Below are positions 7,461 to 14,869 of a stretch of DNA of 26,660 nt, one piece after another. The DNA lies in the NCBI GenBank assembly GCA_022576105.1, contig JACZRM010000002.1, positions 1-26,660 on the forward strand, given 5' to 3'. The notes under the pieces are model-generated. The model searched no databases. It saw only the letters and a program-made list of their open reading frames with translations, and was not told the origin of the DNA. The stretch is from Chloroflexota bacterium. GTDB lineage: Bacteria > Chloroflexota > Dehalococcoidia > UBA3495. How positions within the stretch are numbered: position 1 is the first letter of the stretch; every line of letters starts with the position of its first letter. A program made the translations under genes and the position numbers.

Positions 7461-7523
7461 GCCCTTCGACAAGCCTGTCCCTTCGATGAACTCAGGGCAG
7501 GCTCTGAGCTTGCCGAAGTGCCG
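7461..7523. repeat. Dispersed repeat, 'CTTGTCGAAGG' family
   Basis: CCCTTCGACAAGCCTG and GCTCTGAGCTTGCCGAAG face each other, forming an imperfect inverted repeat. Related sequence (TCCTGAGCTTGTCGAAGG) occurs at 17861-17919 and in diverged form at 19711-19776. Confidence 0.65.
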
Positions 7524-7603
7524 GACAGGCCTAGCCCCCCTTATCAAGGGCAGGGATTTATTGAACACCCTCCAAGGGGGGTTACTCAGCAGGCAACTAA
7601 GTG

Positions 7604-7632
7604 AATGCCCCCGGCATTGCCGGGGGCATTTT
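7604..7632 (+). terminator. Rho-independent terminator
   Basis: A perfect 13-bp stem (AATGCCCCCGGCA at 7604-7616 with its complement at 7618-7630) runs straight into TTT on the plus strand. It ends the barrel-protein gene. The minus strand lacks a good T-run, but the hairpin also lies just past the stop of the convergent coiled-coil gene. Confidence 0.85.
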
Positions 7633-7657
7633 CAAAGGGTCAGCCTTTTCGCGGTGA

Positions 7658-8281
7658 CTATTCTTGCTGGGAGTCAGGCGCTGGAGCCGACGGAACGGCG
7701 ATTTTTTCAGGGATGATTTTCTCCGGGGATACCACGTGGGCCAGGATAAAATTGGCTATGTCGCGCCGCAGCGGTTCTTCCAGGTCGCACCCTTTTAGAT
7801 AGTTGAAGTCTGGTTCTATCTGGTCCAACAACTCCTTGATTCGGGCCTGGCCATGTCGGGAAGCCACCAAGAACTCGATGCTTTTGGGATCCCGGCCCAT
7901 TTCTTCCTGCTCTGCTCCGCCAGTCTCCAACTCCTCTTCGTAGTCCATGCGGTCTACTATGGCCATGGCCTGGTTGGCTTCCTTGCGGTGGGTATCGATC
8001 TCTTTCAGCAACGAATACAGGGAATAGACCAGCTTGGATACAGTTTCCAGGTTTGCCGGTATTCCGGCTTGCTGCTCTGAAGCGGCGACAACCTCTCTCC
8101 TGGCTTTCTCTAGGGCAGCCTTCCGGTTACGTTCCCGTTCTGCGTTGCGCTGGGCCTGGGCCACCTGGGCGCGCAATTGGGGCGCTTCTGAGGCCAAGGT
8201 CTCCAGTCGGTTTACTTCGCTTTCGGCTTCCTCGGCCCTCCGCAGTTTTTCTTCCAATGCTGAAGTGTACCCGTTTACCAT
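7658..8281 (-). CDS. Coiled-coil protein, function unknown
   Basis: A 207-residue, highly charged protein with no signal peptide or membrane segment, so probably cytosolic. Residues 8-75 have continuous heptad-like Glu/Arg/Leu/Ala patterning (EEKLRRAEEAESEVNRLE onward). A helical middle part (about 80-150) includes LVYSLYSLLKEIDTHRKEAN, and a shorter helical region (about 130-185) contains IKELLDQIEPDF and DIANFILAHVV. The tail is Pro/Ala/Glu-rich. No catalytic motif or family was recognised. ATG at 8281 follows AAGGAGACTTACT, a good ribosome binding site. It is convergent with the gene to its left and divergent from the HtrA-like protease to its right. Confidence 0.75.
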   Translation of the reverse strand: MVNGYTSALEEKLRRAEEAESEVNRLETLASEAPQLRAQVAQAQRNAERERNRKAALEKARREVVAASEQQAGIPANLETVSKLVYSLYSLLKEIDTHRKEANQAMAIVDRMDYEEELETGGAEQEEMGRDPKSIEFLVASRHGQARIKELLDQIEPDFNYLKGCDLEEPLRRDIANFILAHVVSPEKIIPEKIAVPSAPAPDSQQE

Positions 8282-8744
8282 AGTAAGTCTCCTTAGTGTT
8301 TCATCGACCGCGTTTCATCCACCTGAAAATGCAGAAACTATCGGTTGCGCTCCCCCAAATTGGCATTAGCCTAACGAATAACCATTGGCTATTGGTTTGA
8401 TCAATGTAGGACTCAATTAAATCGCATTACTTGATTTTGGTTCAAGGTAACTGGGCATTAGATATTGGGGATTATTGGGTATTTCCCGGGATTATCAGAC
8501 TGCCCCAAAGCGTTTCCGCTCTGGGCCTCCAAGTCAGGTAGCATTCCACCAAACACTGGGGGAAAATTATTTATCTAACAAATGCGTCACAAACGGCGAC
8601 AAATTGACACCAAATGATGGCGATATTCACCTTCCTTGCACCCGGTGCTTCACATTATCCAATTAAGATTTCCGCAGGCATTTGATATTCTGCGTTTGTG
8701 TCCCAAACAAGCCTCCAAGCTATCCGGGATACATCAGGGAAATA
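8282..8744. other. Intergenic region between divergent genes
   Basis: About 460 AT-richer bases with no credible gene. There is an inverted repeat AACCA/TGGTT at 8380-8397 and a TTGACA at 8604-8609 without a well-spaced -10. Promoters for the coiled-coil gene (left) and the protease (right) must lie here; neither can be fixed with confidence. Confidence 0.5.
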
Positions 8745-9848
8745 ATGGATCGAGAAAACCGTTTTTTGGTCATCAGCATCACTGTCGTGTCGGTGTTGGC
8801 GATTTTGTTTGTGACCTTGGTCTGGCCCGGACCAGATGGGGCATTGTTTTCGGACAGTTCCAGTACCTCCATCTTCGATGAAAACCTGGTGGAAGAGGTC
8901 TACTATCGGGTGAGCCCGGCGGTGGTCGAGGTGTATGCCGATCTGGAATCCAATGGTACTTTTACTGAGATTTCCGCCGGTTCTGGTTTTCTGATTGACC
9001 GGCAAGGACACATCATCACCAACGATCACGTGGTGAGAAACGCCGACCGGGTGCGGATATCCTTCTTCGATGGGGCCGATGCGGTAGCGGTGGTGCTTGG
9101 CCGCAATCCGGCCAACGATATCGCCATGCTCAAGGTAGAGGCGGCCCTGGTCAGTGACATTGAACCGGTTACCATGGGCGACTCGTCCCTGGTGCGTCCA
9201 GGACAGTTGGCCATTATCATTGGCAGTCCATTTGGATTGAAGAACTCGGTTGCAGTTGGAATTAGCAGCGGAATCAACCGAGGTCTGCCCAGCGGCCTGG
9301 GGCGGTTTATCCCCGGTATGCTGCAGACCGACGCCCTGATCAGCCCGGGCAACTCCGGCGGGCCAATGTTGAACAGCGCCGGTCAGGTGGTGGGAATTAC
9401 CACGGCGATTGAGTTTTCCTCCGATCAGGTAAATCAGCGGATTGGCTTTGCCGTTCCCATCAACATAGTCCAAAAGTTGATACCCCACCTCAAGGTGCAA
9501 AAGGTGGTTAGGCCTCCCTGGTTGGGGATTCTCTCCCAGAGCCTCAAGCCGTTAATTGTGGAAAGGCTGGACCTACCATTGGGACACGGTTTTTATGTTG
9601 TACAAACAACCCCCAACGGTCCAGCCGACGTGGCCGGACTGATTGGGTCTGGGTTTGACGATGCGGGCCAGCCTGCCTCCGGGGGCGACATCATTATCGC
9701 AATAAATGATGTGCCGGTGTCCAGCGGGGCTGAAATGACCGCGCAGATAAATCGTAACCTGCCCGGAGACGAGATAACGCTGACCGTGGTGCGGAACGGT
9801 CAAGAGGAGCGCCTGACCCTGGTCTTGGGCCAGTGGCCAGGCCAGTAG
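8745..9848 (+). CDS. HtrA/DegP-family serine protease, membrane-anchored, one PDZ domain
   Basis: The 367-residue product has an N-terminal membrane anchor (about 7-27), so the protease domain should face the outside of the cytoplasmic membrane. The chymotrypsin-like domain (about 48-245) carries the full triad: H95 in TNDHVV, D125 in ANDIAML and S204 in PGNSGGPM. A single PDZ domain (about 268-360) follows, with GFYVVQTTPNGPADVAGL and GGDIIIAINDVPV. Family members degrade or refold damaged envelope proteins as oligomers. ATG at 8745 was chosen because AGGGA lies just upstream at 8736-8740 and it puts the anchor at the N-terminus; TTG at 8682 would add 21 residues with no such support. It is transcribed alone, with the hairpin at 10092-10123 downstream. 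Confidence 0.95.
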   Translation: MDRENRFLVISITVVSVLAILFVTLVWPGPDGALFSDSSSTSIFDENLVEEVYYRVSPAVVEVYADLESNGTFTEISAGSGFLIDRQGHIITNDHVVRNADRVRISFFDGADAVAVVLGRNPANDIAMLKVEAALVSDIEPVTMGDSSLVRPGQLAIIIGSPFGLKNSVAVGISSGINRGLPSGLGRFIPGMLQTDALISPGNSGGPMLNSAGQVVGITTAIEFSSDQVNQRIGFAVPINIVQKLIPHLKVQKVVRPPWLGILSQSLKPLIVERLDLPLGHGFYVVQTTPNGPADVAGLIGSGFDDAGQPASGGDIIIAINDVPVSSGAEMTAQINRNLPGDEITLTVVRNGQEERLTLVLGQWPGQ

Positions 9849-9932
9849 GGCCAGATCTCAGCTGAGAGAAACCTTCCGGGCAGATTAAGAGCCTGTGGTC
9901 AAGGATATGCGGGAATAGCTTAATTCCCGGCA

Positions 9933-10020
9933 CGTCATTCCGGCCTGCGCCGGAATCCAGCGTCATCTACCACTCAACCAGGGTGCGGCTTCTGGGCTCT
10001 GGCTTTCGCCGGAGCGACGA
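9933..10020. repeat. Inverted pair of REP-like palindromes
   Basis: A left unit at 9933-9960 (CGTCATTCCGG... CGGAATCCAG) is itself palindromic. A right unit at 9992-10020 (CTGGGCTCTGG... GGAGCGACGA) is a diverged inverted copy; 31 bases lie between them. The rest of the 333-base gap at 9849-10181 holds only the terminator at 10092-10123. Confidence 0.75.
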
Positions 10021-10091
10021 ATAAACCGCCATAGGGCCCATCGATACTTTTGACACAGGCACTAGGGAAAATTAACTTGGGTTAACACCAA

Positions 10092-10123
10092 AAGAGGACC
10101 CCGATATTGATCGGGGTCCTCTT
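10092..10123. terminator. Bidirectional intrinsic terminator
   Basis: A 14-bp perfect stem (AAGAGGACCCCGAT at 10092-10105 with its complement at 10110-10123) and a four-base loop. On the minus strand it is followed by TTTTGG, so it terminates the three-gene operon at 10182-13613. On the plus strand it can end transcripts from the HtrA gene. Confidence 0.85.
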
Positions 10124-10181
10124 GATCTACCCATACCGCTGGTCGCATCACCGGGCGGTGGCGTCGATTGGAAGGCCTGGT

Positions 10182-11471
10182 CTAGTTTTCCCAGCCGCCG
10201 TCGCCCTCTTCAGAGTCCTGGTCATTCAATTCTTCCAGGTCCAGGTCCTCGGAGTAGCTGGGAGACAATGGTGTTACTTGAATGTTCGGACTGTACTCCG
10301 GGTACAGGCGCACCAGGTCCCAGGCGTTGATCCACCGTTTTATGTGCTGCCGGATCCTCCAGGTATTGTTGGTTTCGTAATCCAGCGGAGGCTCCCACCG
10401 GTAGGCATTGGAGTAGACTGATCGAGTCTTGTCGTGCACTTCTGCCAGGTCGGTGGATTCGTAGAGCACCATATCCTCATGAGGCACCTGCCTAATTTTT
10501 GCCATCCCCAGTTCCGCCTGTCTGGCCAGAATCAGGTTCTCCGGCTTTCCGGTGGCGGGCAGCCTCTCCGATATTTTTTCTTCGTCTCGTTTCTCGTCCA
10601 TTACCTCGCTTTGATAGGCGGAGGTAAGGGCGAAAACCGAGGCCAGGCCGGGAATACGGTGATTGTCCAGCAGGCCCAAAAGCCGGGCCATCTCTGAATA
10701 GGACCTGACCCGCTGCAGCAAAGAATACCGGCCCATGAGCTCAACCTCATCGACCAGGATTACCCACCCACTGTAACCGGCGGCCGAGACCAGGCGGGAC
10801 ATGAACTGGTACCGTTCCAGCGTCAGGTCCTTTACCGAAATTTTGTCGAATTTGTAGGTAGCGACTTCTCCCAACTCCCGCAGCCAGCTGCGCAATTCGG
10901 ATTCCGGGACGCGGGCGCCCCCCCAGAATTGGAGAATTCGGTCCGAGACCTCGGGATAGCGGCCTCCGTTGCCCCGCTCAAAGACGAACACCGAAGCGGC
11001 GAAACGGGCGTTTAGAGTGCTTTTTGGGCTGAATACCCACCGGTAGAACTGCTCATATTCCTGGCCGTCAAAGTCCAGCTTCTCGGCCAGCACGCTCAAG
11101 ATCGTGCCAGCCCGGTCGGGCACGCGGGCCGATTGAATGGCAGAGCTGTACACTTTGCTGGTGTCGTACAGGGGAGTCTCTTTGCTGATGACCACCTTAC
11201 TACAGACGAAATTGTTTTCCAGGGCAACGTGCTGCAAATATTCCAGTAAATGGGATTTGCCGGCGCCAAAATCGCCGGCGACCAGAATGCCATCCACCGC
11301 GTTCGCTCCGGTTGCGCCGCTGGTCACAGTGCTCAGCATGTCCCGGAACCGGGCTTCAATGTTGGGCTGGGCGGAGCCAATGCCCAGGGCCTGTACTGCG
11401 TCCCGATTGGGTACGCCGGCCCGTAGCGCTTCAATGGCCCGCCAGCTGGAAACCTGCGTTAGAGTGCTCAT
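10182..11471 (-). CDS. BrxD-like (DUF2791) P-loop ATPase
   Basis: A 429-residue protein. The N-terminus SSWRAIEALRAGVPNRDAV and QPNIEARFRDML, then Walker A GDFGAGKS (66-73), LLEYLQHVAL, SKVVISKETPLYD (91-103) and Walker B WVILVDEVE (236-244, D241/E242), match the DUF2791 family, whose best known member is BrxD of type 2 BREX phage defence. The length also fits BrxD. Sensor-like ASVFALTSAYQSEV (278-290) is present and the C-terminus is acidic (DLDLEELNDQDSEEGD). The ATPase should be active. The start overlaps the stop of the upstream gene by ATGA, and a strong terminator follows. No methylase, PglZ, BrxC or helicase gene is in the window, so it works in another setting than BREX, or with partners elsewhere. 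The family assignment is from memory of its motifs. Confidence 0.8.
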   Translation of the reverse strand: MSTLTQVSSWRAIEALRAGVPNRDAVQALGIGSAQPNIEARFRDMLSTVTSGATGANAVDGILVAGDFGAGKSHLLEYLQHVALENNFVCSKVVISKETPLYDTSKVYSSAIQSARVPDRAGTILSVLAEKLDFDGQEYEQFYRWVFSPKSTLNARFAASVFVFERGNGGRYPEVSDRILQFWGGARVPESELRSWLRELGEVATYKFDKISVKDLTLERYQFMSRLVSAAGYSGWVILVDEVELMGRYSLLQRVRSYSEMARLLGLLDNHRIPGLASVFALTSAYQSEVMDEKRDEEKISERLPATGKPENLILARQAELGMAKIRQVPHEDMVLYESTDLAEVHDKTRSVYSNAYRWEPPLDYETNNTWRIRQHIKRWINAWDLVRLYPEYSPNIQVTPLSPSYSEDLDLEELNDQDSEEGDGGWEN

Positions 11472-12592
11472 GAATAACTCCTAAACCCCTGGGAAATAGC
11501 CGGTGCAATTGCCGGTGAAACGGCGGGTGAAACGGCCGGGATTGTCGAAAGGGAGACCGCCGGCTGCTCTGGTCCCGAGGACTGTGCCCCGGAGGTCCCT
11601 TCATCGGAGGTCCCTTCATCGGAGGTCCCTTCATCGGAGGTCCCGGTCCCGGAGAACCGTATCAGTGAAGACAACGGGTTCATCTTACGTTGGTCCCTCA
11701 CTTCGTCCCAAATGCGCAGGTACAAAGCGTCGTACTTCCTTACCCCTCGCTGCTCATTACTCAAAAACTCCGGCGGCGCAAAAACGACGATCAGGCAGTT
11801 CTGCAGTTCATCGGTACTGTCGATAAACTGCCTCAGGACTTCATAGCCGTCCACCACCGCAGACGTACTGTAGAACAGGGAGGAATCGCCTTCTGGGGGA
11901 CGCTTATCGCGCAAGAAGCTGGAAATGTCGATGGCCAGCACCAGCCCGGATTGTCCCGACACATTCAGCCAGTGCGACAGATAGGCCAGCATGTGGCGGG
12001 CGTTGTGCCGTCCAATCTTCTGAAAGATAGCCGCGGATTTAAGTGCCGATATAAGCTGCAACTCACCCCTCAGCCACTCTCGGACTGCTTCAACAATGCC
12101 AACTCCCAGGTCCTGCGGGTCCAGTTGGGCCTGGCAAAGTTTGAGCATGGCCTGCCGGAATTCTTGATTCATGGCGTAGTCGTGCGAGAGCCGCTCGCGC
12201 AGGCGGGTGTTGATCACAGCCCTCATTTCGCCCAGGTCCAGGCCGTTCAGGTAGGCAATTTGGGACAGGCTAAACTCTTCCCGATCGGCAGGCACCAGGT
12301 AGGAGCTTTCCAGCAGAGTACAGCACAGGAAAGAGTGGGCCAGTTGGTCCCAATCTACCTGCCGGGCGACCGCGCTGAATAGTTTGTCCACCATGTGGAC
12401 CTTGGTGGTGGCGGCGTCCACCTGGGCAAAGGCGTAACCCTCTTCTTGGGACATGCTCTTCAGCTCATCCCACAGCTCTTGGTGCTCAGCCGAGTCTCCG
12501 GGCACCACAAATTTCACTGCGCCTCCACCGTTTTTGATGAAGTTCTGCAAATATTCGCTGCGCAGTACTGATAGCCAGTCTTGAATCGCCAT
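11468..12592 (-). CDS. Pseudo-ATPase paralogue of the BrxD-like protein
   Basis: A 374-residue protein. The start region aligns by eye with the neighbouring BrxD-like ATPase: GGGAVKFVVPGDSAEHQELW (about 22-41) stands where Walker A should be but lacks GxGK(S/T), and KSMSQEEGYAFAQVDAATTK (45-64) parallels the ENNFVCSKVVISKE segment. Around 216-222 GLVLAID resembles a Walker B strand without the Asp-Glu pair, and CLIVVFAPPEFLSNEQRG (266-283) parallels the sensor segment. I infer a catalytically dead partner that forms a complex with the active ATPase. The C-terminal 60 residues are low complexity: GTSDE in tandem, then Pro/Ala/Ser repeats. ATG at 12592 follows AGGAGTCAAAAAGCG. The stop overlaps the next gene by ATGA. 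The homology is suggestive, not proven. Confidence 0.65.
   Translation of the reverse strand: MAIQDWLSVLRSEYLQNFIKNGGGAVKFVVPGDSAEHQELWDELKSMSQEEGYAFAQVDAATTKVHMVDKLFSAVARQVDWDQLAHSFLCCTLLESSYLVPADREEFSLSQIAYLNGLDLGEMRAVINTRLRERLSHDYAMNQEFRQAMLKLCQAQLDPQDLGVGIVEAVREWLRGELQLISALKSAAIFQKIGRHNARHMLAYLSHWLNVSGQSGLVLAIDISSFLRDKRPPEGDSSLFYSTSAVVDGYEVLRQFIDSTDELQNCLIVVFAPPEFLSNEQRGVRKYDALYLRIWDEVRDQRKMNPLSSLIRFSGTGTSDEGTSDEGTSDEGTSGAQSSGPEQPAVSLSTIPAVSPAVSPAIAPAISQGFRSYS
11591..11645 (-). repeat. 15-nt tandem array in coding sequence (GTSDE repeats)
   Basis: The 15-nt unit GGAGGTCCCTTCATC (plus strand) starts at 11591, 11606, 11621 and, partially, 11636. Copies are virtually identical and encode the GTSDE repeats near the C-terminus of the pseudo-ATPase. 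A multiple-of-three period keeps the frame whatever the copy number. Confidence 0.9.
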
Positions 12593-12806
12593 CGCTTTTT
12601 GACTCCTAAAATTTGTCCCGCTGCCACCTTCGTTGTCAATCCCAAAACCGGGATCGGGGCCCGCCCAGGGCCTGGTAATTTCTACCTAGTAATCCCATCG
12701 TGGGAACCAGCCCGCTCGGCCCTTAAGGGAATGTCACCCATCCGATAAATAGGGCACTTTCAAGTCCAACACACTGATGGATAAGGTGGACAATTCGTAC
12801 GCTAGT
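12593..12806 (-). other. 214-base gap inside the three-gene cluster
   Basis: There is no reading frame of note. It contains the small palindrome CCCTTAAGGG (around 12720) and no recognisable terminator. The gap is long for an operon, so the second and third genes may have an additional promoter here; I could not pick out a convincing one. Confidence 0.4.
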
Positions 12807-13613
12807 TTAGGTTTCATGCCTTTCGTTTTGAGTGAACCTGATACCGTAATAGCGGCGCAGTTCTCCGGACTCGTCTACCACTGAAAGTGTCTTGCCGCGC
12901 ACACCCCTACTGATGGGGAAGCTTACCCTGGCGCCCGCCTTGGTGGTTTGAATGTCGCCCCGATGCAGCAGGTAAATGTCCCGGGCAAACTCCTGTCTTG
13001 AATATTCTTTGGCCTGGCCGGGCAGCAGGGTTAGCAGGCTGTAGATGTCCACCAGCGGCACCACCGGAGAGGCGTCGATGGTGTCGCTGCCGCGTTCGGA
13101 GGCAATCTTCGAGTATCCCTCAAACAGAGCGGAGAGAAATGCCTCTGGCCGGAAGCGAGGCGGCTTGTCTTGCAGGTTTTTGAGCAGGTTGACCAGCACC
13201 GTGGGGCGGAGACGGCGCTCCCTGCGGCGGTCCACGGCCACTGCCCGCTCCGACGGGATTACGCGCAACAAGGACGGGAAGCAGAACAGGCGGTCATCGC
13301 GTTCAAACATCGTTACTCCCATCCTTTCTGCCGTGTGCATCACTTCTCTGGCGTAGCCGCCGGTGGAGAGATAATTTTGGGCGTTGAAAGACCAGCCATC
13401 CTTGGCGTTGGCCAGCTGTTGGCGCAACGTTGCCAGCGCAGATTCGGCGGCTTCCATTGATGAGCGTATCTCGCGCAAATCGCCCAATTGAGCTGCCGTA
13501 CGGAACCGGCGCAGCGGCGCCATCAAGGCTCCCGCGGCACGCAGGGTGGCGGCCGCATCGGTCTCAGTGGCGGCCAGGGCCTGCTCAAGAGTCTGTTGTT
13601 CTAAACTCACCAT
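12807..13613 (-). CDS. First protein of the BrxD-like triad, coiled-coil N-terminus, unknown family
   Basis: A 268-residue, probably cytosolic protein. Residues 1-72 are helical and coiled-coil-like, rich in Ala, Leu, Glu and Gln. A compact domain follows (about 73-190): GWSFNAQNYLSTGGYAREVM, ERDDRLFCFPSLLRVIPSER, then a strongly basic stretch VDRRRERRLRPTVLVNLLKN and RFRPEAFLSALFEGY. A third part (about 190-262) ends with beta-rich RVSFPISRGVRGKTLSVVDE. The basic segment suggests nucleic acid or nucleotide contact, but that is an inference. I do not recognise a family. On the minus strand it is followed by the pseudo-ATPase and the BrxD-like ATPase, so it is probably an adaptor or effector of that system. 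ATG at 13613 gives MVSLEQQTLEQ; ATATATGGTG upstream has no strong ribosome binding site, although CCTGGTG lies nearby. Confidence 0.7.
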   Translation of the reverse strand: MVSLEQQTLEQALAATETDAAATLRAAGALMAPLRRFRTAAQLGDLREIRSSMEAAESALATLRQQLANAKDGWSFNAQNYLSTGGYAREVMHTAERMGVTMFERDDRLFCFPSLLRVIPSERAVAVDRRRERRLRPTVLVNLLKNLQDKPPRFRPEAFLSALFEGYSKIASERGSDTIDASPVVPLVDIYSLLTLLPGQAKEYSRQEFARDIYLLHRGDIQTTKAGARVSFPISRGVRGKTLSVVDESGELRRYYGIRFTQNERHET

Positions 13614-13736
13614 ATATCACCAGGGGGCGCTTCAAGAAGAAGCGAGTGGCCAGGTATATTGCCCGCGCCGCAATACACATATTCGGGGGAATTTGATCCA
13701 GCGTAGCATTGTTAGTCCTTTTCACACAGGGTGTCA

Positions 13737-13758
13737 TTACCCTAGGTTATTCGGGTAA
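13737..13758. promoter_or_regulatory. Inverted repeat TTACCC/GGGTAA in divergent promoter region
   Basis: TTACCC at 13737-13742 and GGGTAA at 13753-13758 form an interrupted palindrome. A related half (TTACCCCAATTTGGGAA) lies near 13804-13820. Both sit between the minus-strand triad and the plus-strand lactonase genes, where an operator could act on either. No regulator is suggested by the sequence. Confidence 0.35.
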
Positions 13759-13848
13759 AAGCCCCCGGAATACGTTTCCTTGGTCTCTGGGATTGGGCGA
13801 AAATTACCCCAATTTGGGAATTTGCTCCCTAGCTGGCGGGCTAGGAGT

Positions 13849-13854
13849 TATAAT
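13849..13854 (+). promoter_or_regulatory. Sigma70-like -10 element of the lactonase genes
   Basis: A perfect TATAAT lies 43 bases before the ATG at 13892. No good -35 hexamer stands at the usual distance (TTGCTC at 13822 is too far, with a spacer of 21), so the promoter may need an activator. GGAGG with AAAGTGTC precedes the start codon. Confidence 0.5.
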
Positions 13855-13891
13855 GCCCCGGTTGTGTAACTAGTTGTAGGAGGAAAGTGTC

Positions 13892-14797
13892 ATGCCTGTT
13901 GAGCAAATCGCATCAGAGTTGGAGCGCATCGTTTCGACCGATGCCGAGATAAAAGAGTTGGGCAGTGGATTTGGCGGTGAGCAAGGGCCGGCGGAGGGCC
14001 CCTTATGGTGGCAGGAAGGTGGCTACCTGCTGTTCAGTGACATCCAGAACAACTGCCGGATGAAGTGGTCTCCAGACGCTGGGATGACGGTGGCATTCGC
14101 TCCCAGTAACCGTTCCAATGGCCTGACCCGCGACTTGTCCGGCAGATTGCTGGCCTGCGAACACGACAGTCGGCGGGTTACCCGCACCGAACCTGACGGC
14201 AGCATTACCGTGGTGGCCAACTGTTTCAAGGGTCAGCAGCTTAACCGGCCCAACGACGTGGTGGTCAAGTCTGACGGCAGCATTTACTTCACCGACCCAT
14301 GGACGCATCGACGGCCCCGTGAGGAGTGGGAGCTTACCTTCTCCGGTGTATACCGGTTGTCGCCGGACCTGGGAACGTTGACCCTGCTGGTGTCGGATTT
14401 CATCGTGCCCAACGGGCTGATGTTTTCACCGGATGAAAGCGTGCTGTATATCAACGATACCCGCCGGGGACATATCCGGGCCTTCGACGTTCAACCCGAT
14501 GGCGCATTGGCCTTGGCTTCGGACCGGGTCCTCTGCGATCTGCGAGGAGACCAACCGGGTGTGCCCGACGGCATGAAGGTGGACGTGGCAGGAAATATCT
14601 ACTGCGGCGGCTCTGGTGGTCTGTGGATTCTGGATTCGACCGGCCGGCATCTGGGCACAGTGGCCCACGGTCAGAGCGCCACCACCAACCTGTGCTTTGG
14701 CGGCGACGACTGGAAGACCCTGTTCTTTACCACCCGCAGCACCCTGGGAAGCGTACAGTGCCAGATACCAGGTATACCGGTGCCGGCCCAGCGTTAG
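13892..14797 (+). CDS. SMP-30/gluconolactonase-family hydrolase (copy 1)
   Basis: A 301-residue six-bladed beta-propeller of the SMP-30/LRE family, which hydrolyses sugar lactones or related esters with one bound divalent metal. The likely metal ligands are present in the expected order: E35 (AEGPLWW), N121 (NRPNDVVV), N174 (VPNGL) and D226 (PDGMKVD). Supporting motifs are SDGSIYFTDP, DESVLYINDT and GNIYCGGSGG. No signal peptide, so cytosolic. ATG at 13892 is preceded by AGGAGG. A close paralogue follows after 72 bases, so the two form an operon born of tandem duplication. In the first copy the segment after FTDP (WTHRRPREEWE) differs from the second copy, near the substrate lid, which hints at different substrates. 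Confidence 0.93.
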   Translation: MPVEQIASELERIVSTDAEIKELGSGFGGEQGPAEGPLWWQEGGYLLFSDIQNNCRMKWSPDAGMTVAFAPSNRSNGLTRDLSGRLLACEHDSRRVTRTEPDGSITVVANCFKGQQLNRPNDVVVKSDGSIYFTDPWTHRRPREEWELTFSGVYRLSPDLGTLTLLVSDFIVPNGLMFSPDESVLYINDTRRGHIRAFDVQPDGALALASDRVLCDLRGDQPGVPDGMKVDVAGNIYCGGSGGLWILDSTGRHLGTVAHGQSATTNLCFGGDDWKTLFFTTRSTLGSVQCQIPGIPVPAQR

Positions 14798-14869
14798 TCC
14801 TGGCCGGTAGTGCCCGGCGCTGGTGATAAAGCAAGGCGACAATTCAATATGCTGGAGGAGGACAATTAA

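Noticed and set aside
8655..9500. Minus-strand open frame of 281 codons
   Set aside because: It lies antisense to the HtrA protease gene, whose catalytic triad and PDZ domain are unmistakable; the antisense product has no family features.
10182..11471. Complete BREX defence island
   Set aside because: Only the BrxD-like ATPase and its paralogue are here; there is no methylase, PglZ phosphatase, BrxC/PglY-size ATPase or helicase in the window.
11690..12382. Plus-strand open frame of 230 codons inside the pseudo-ATPase gene
   Set aside because: Composition is that of an antisense shadow; the minus-strand gene has a ribosome binding site and an ATGA overlap with its neighbour.
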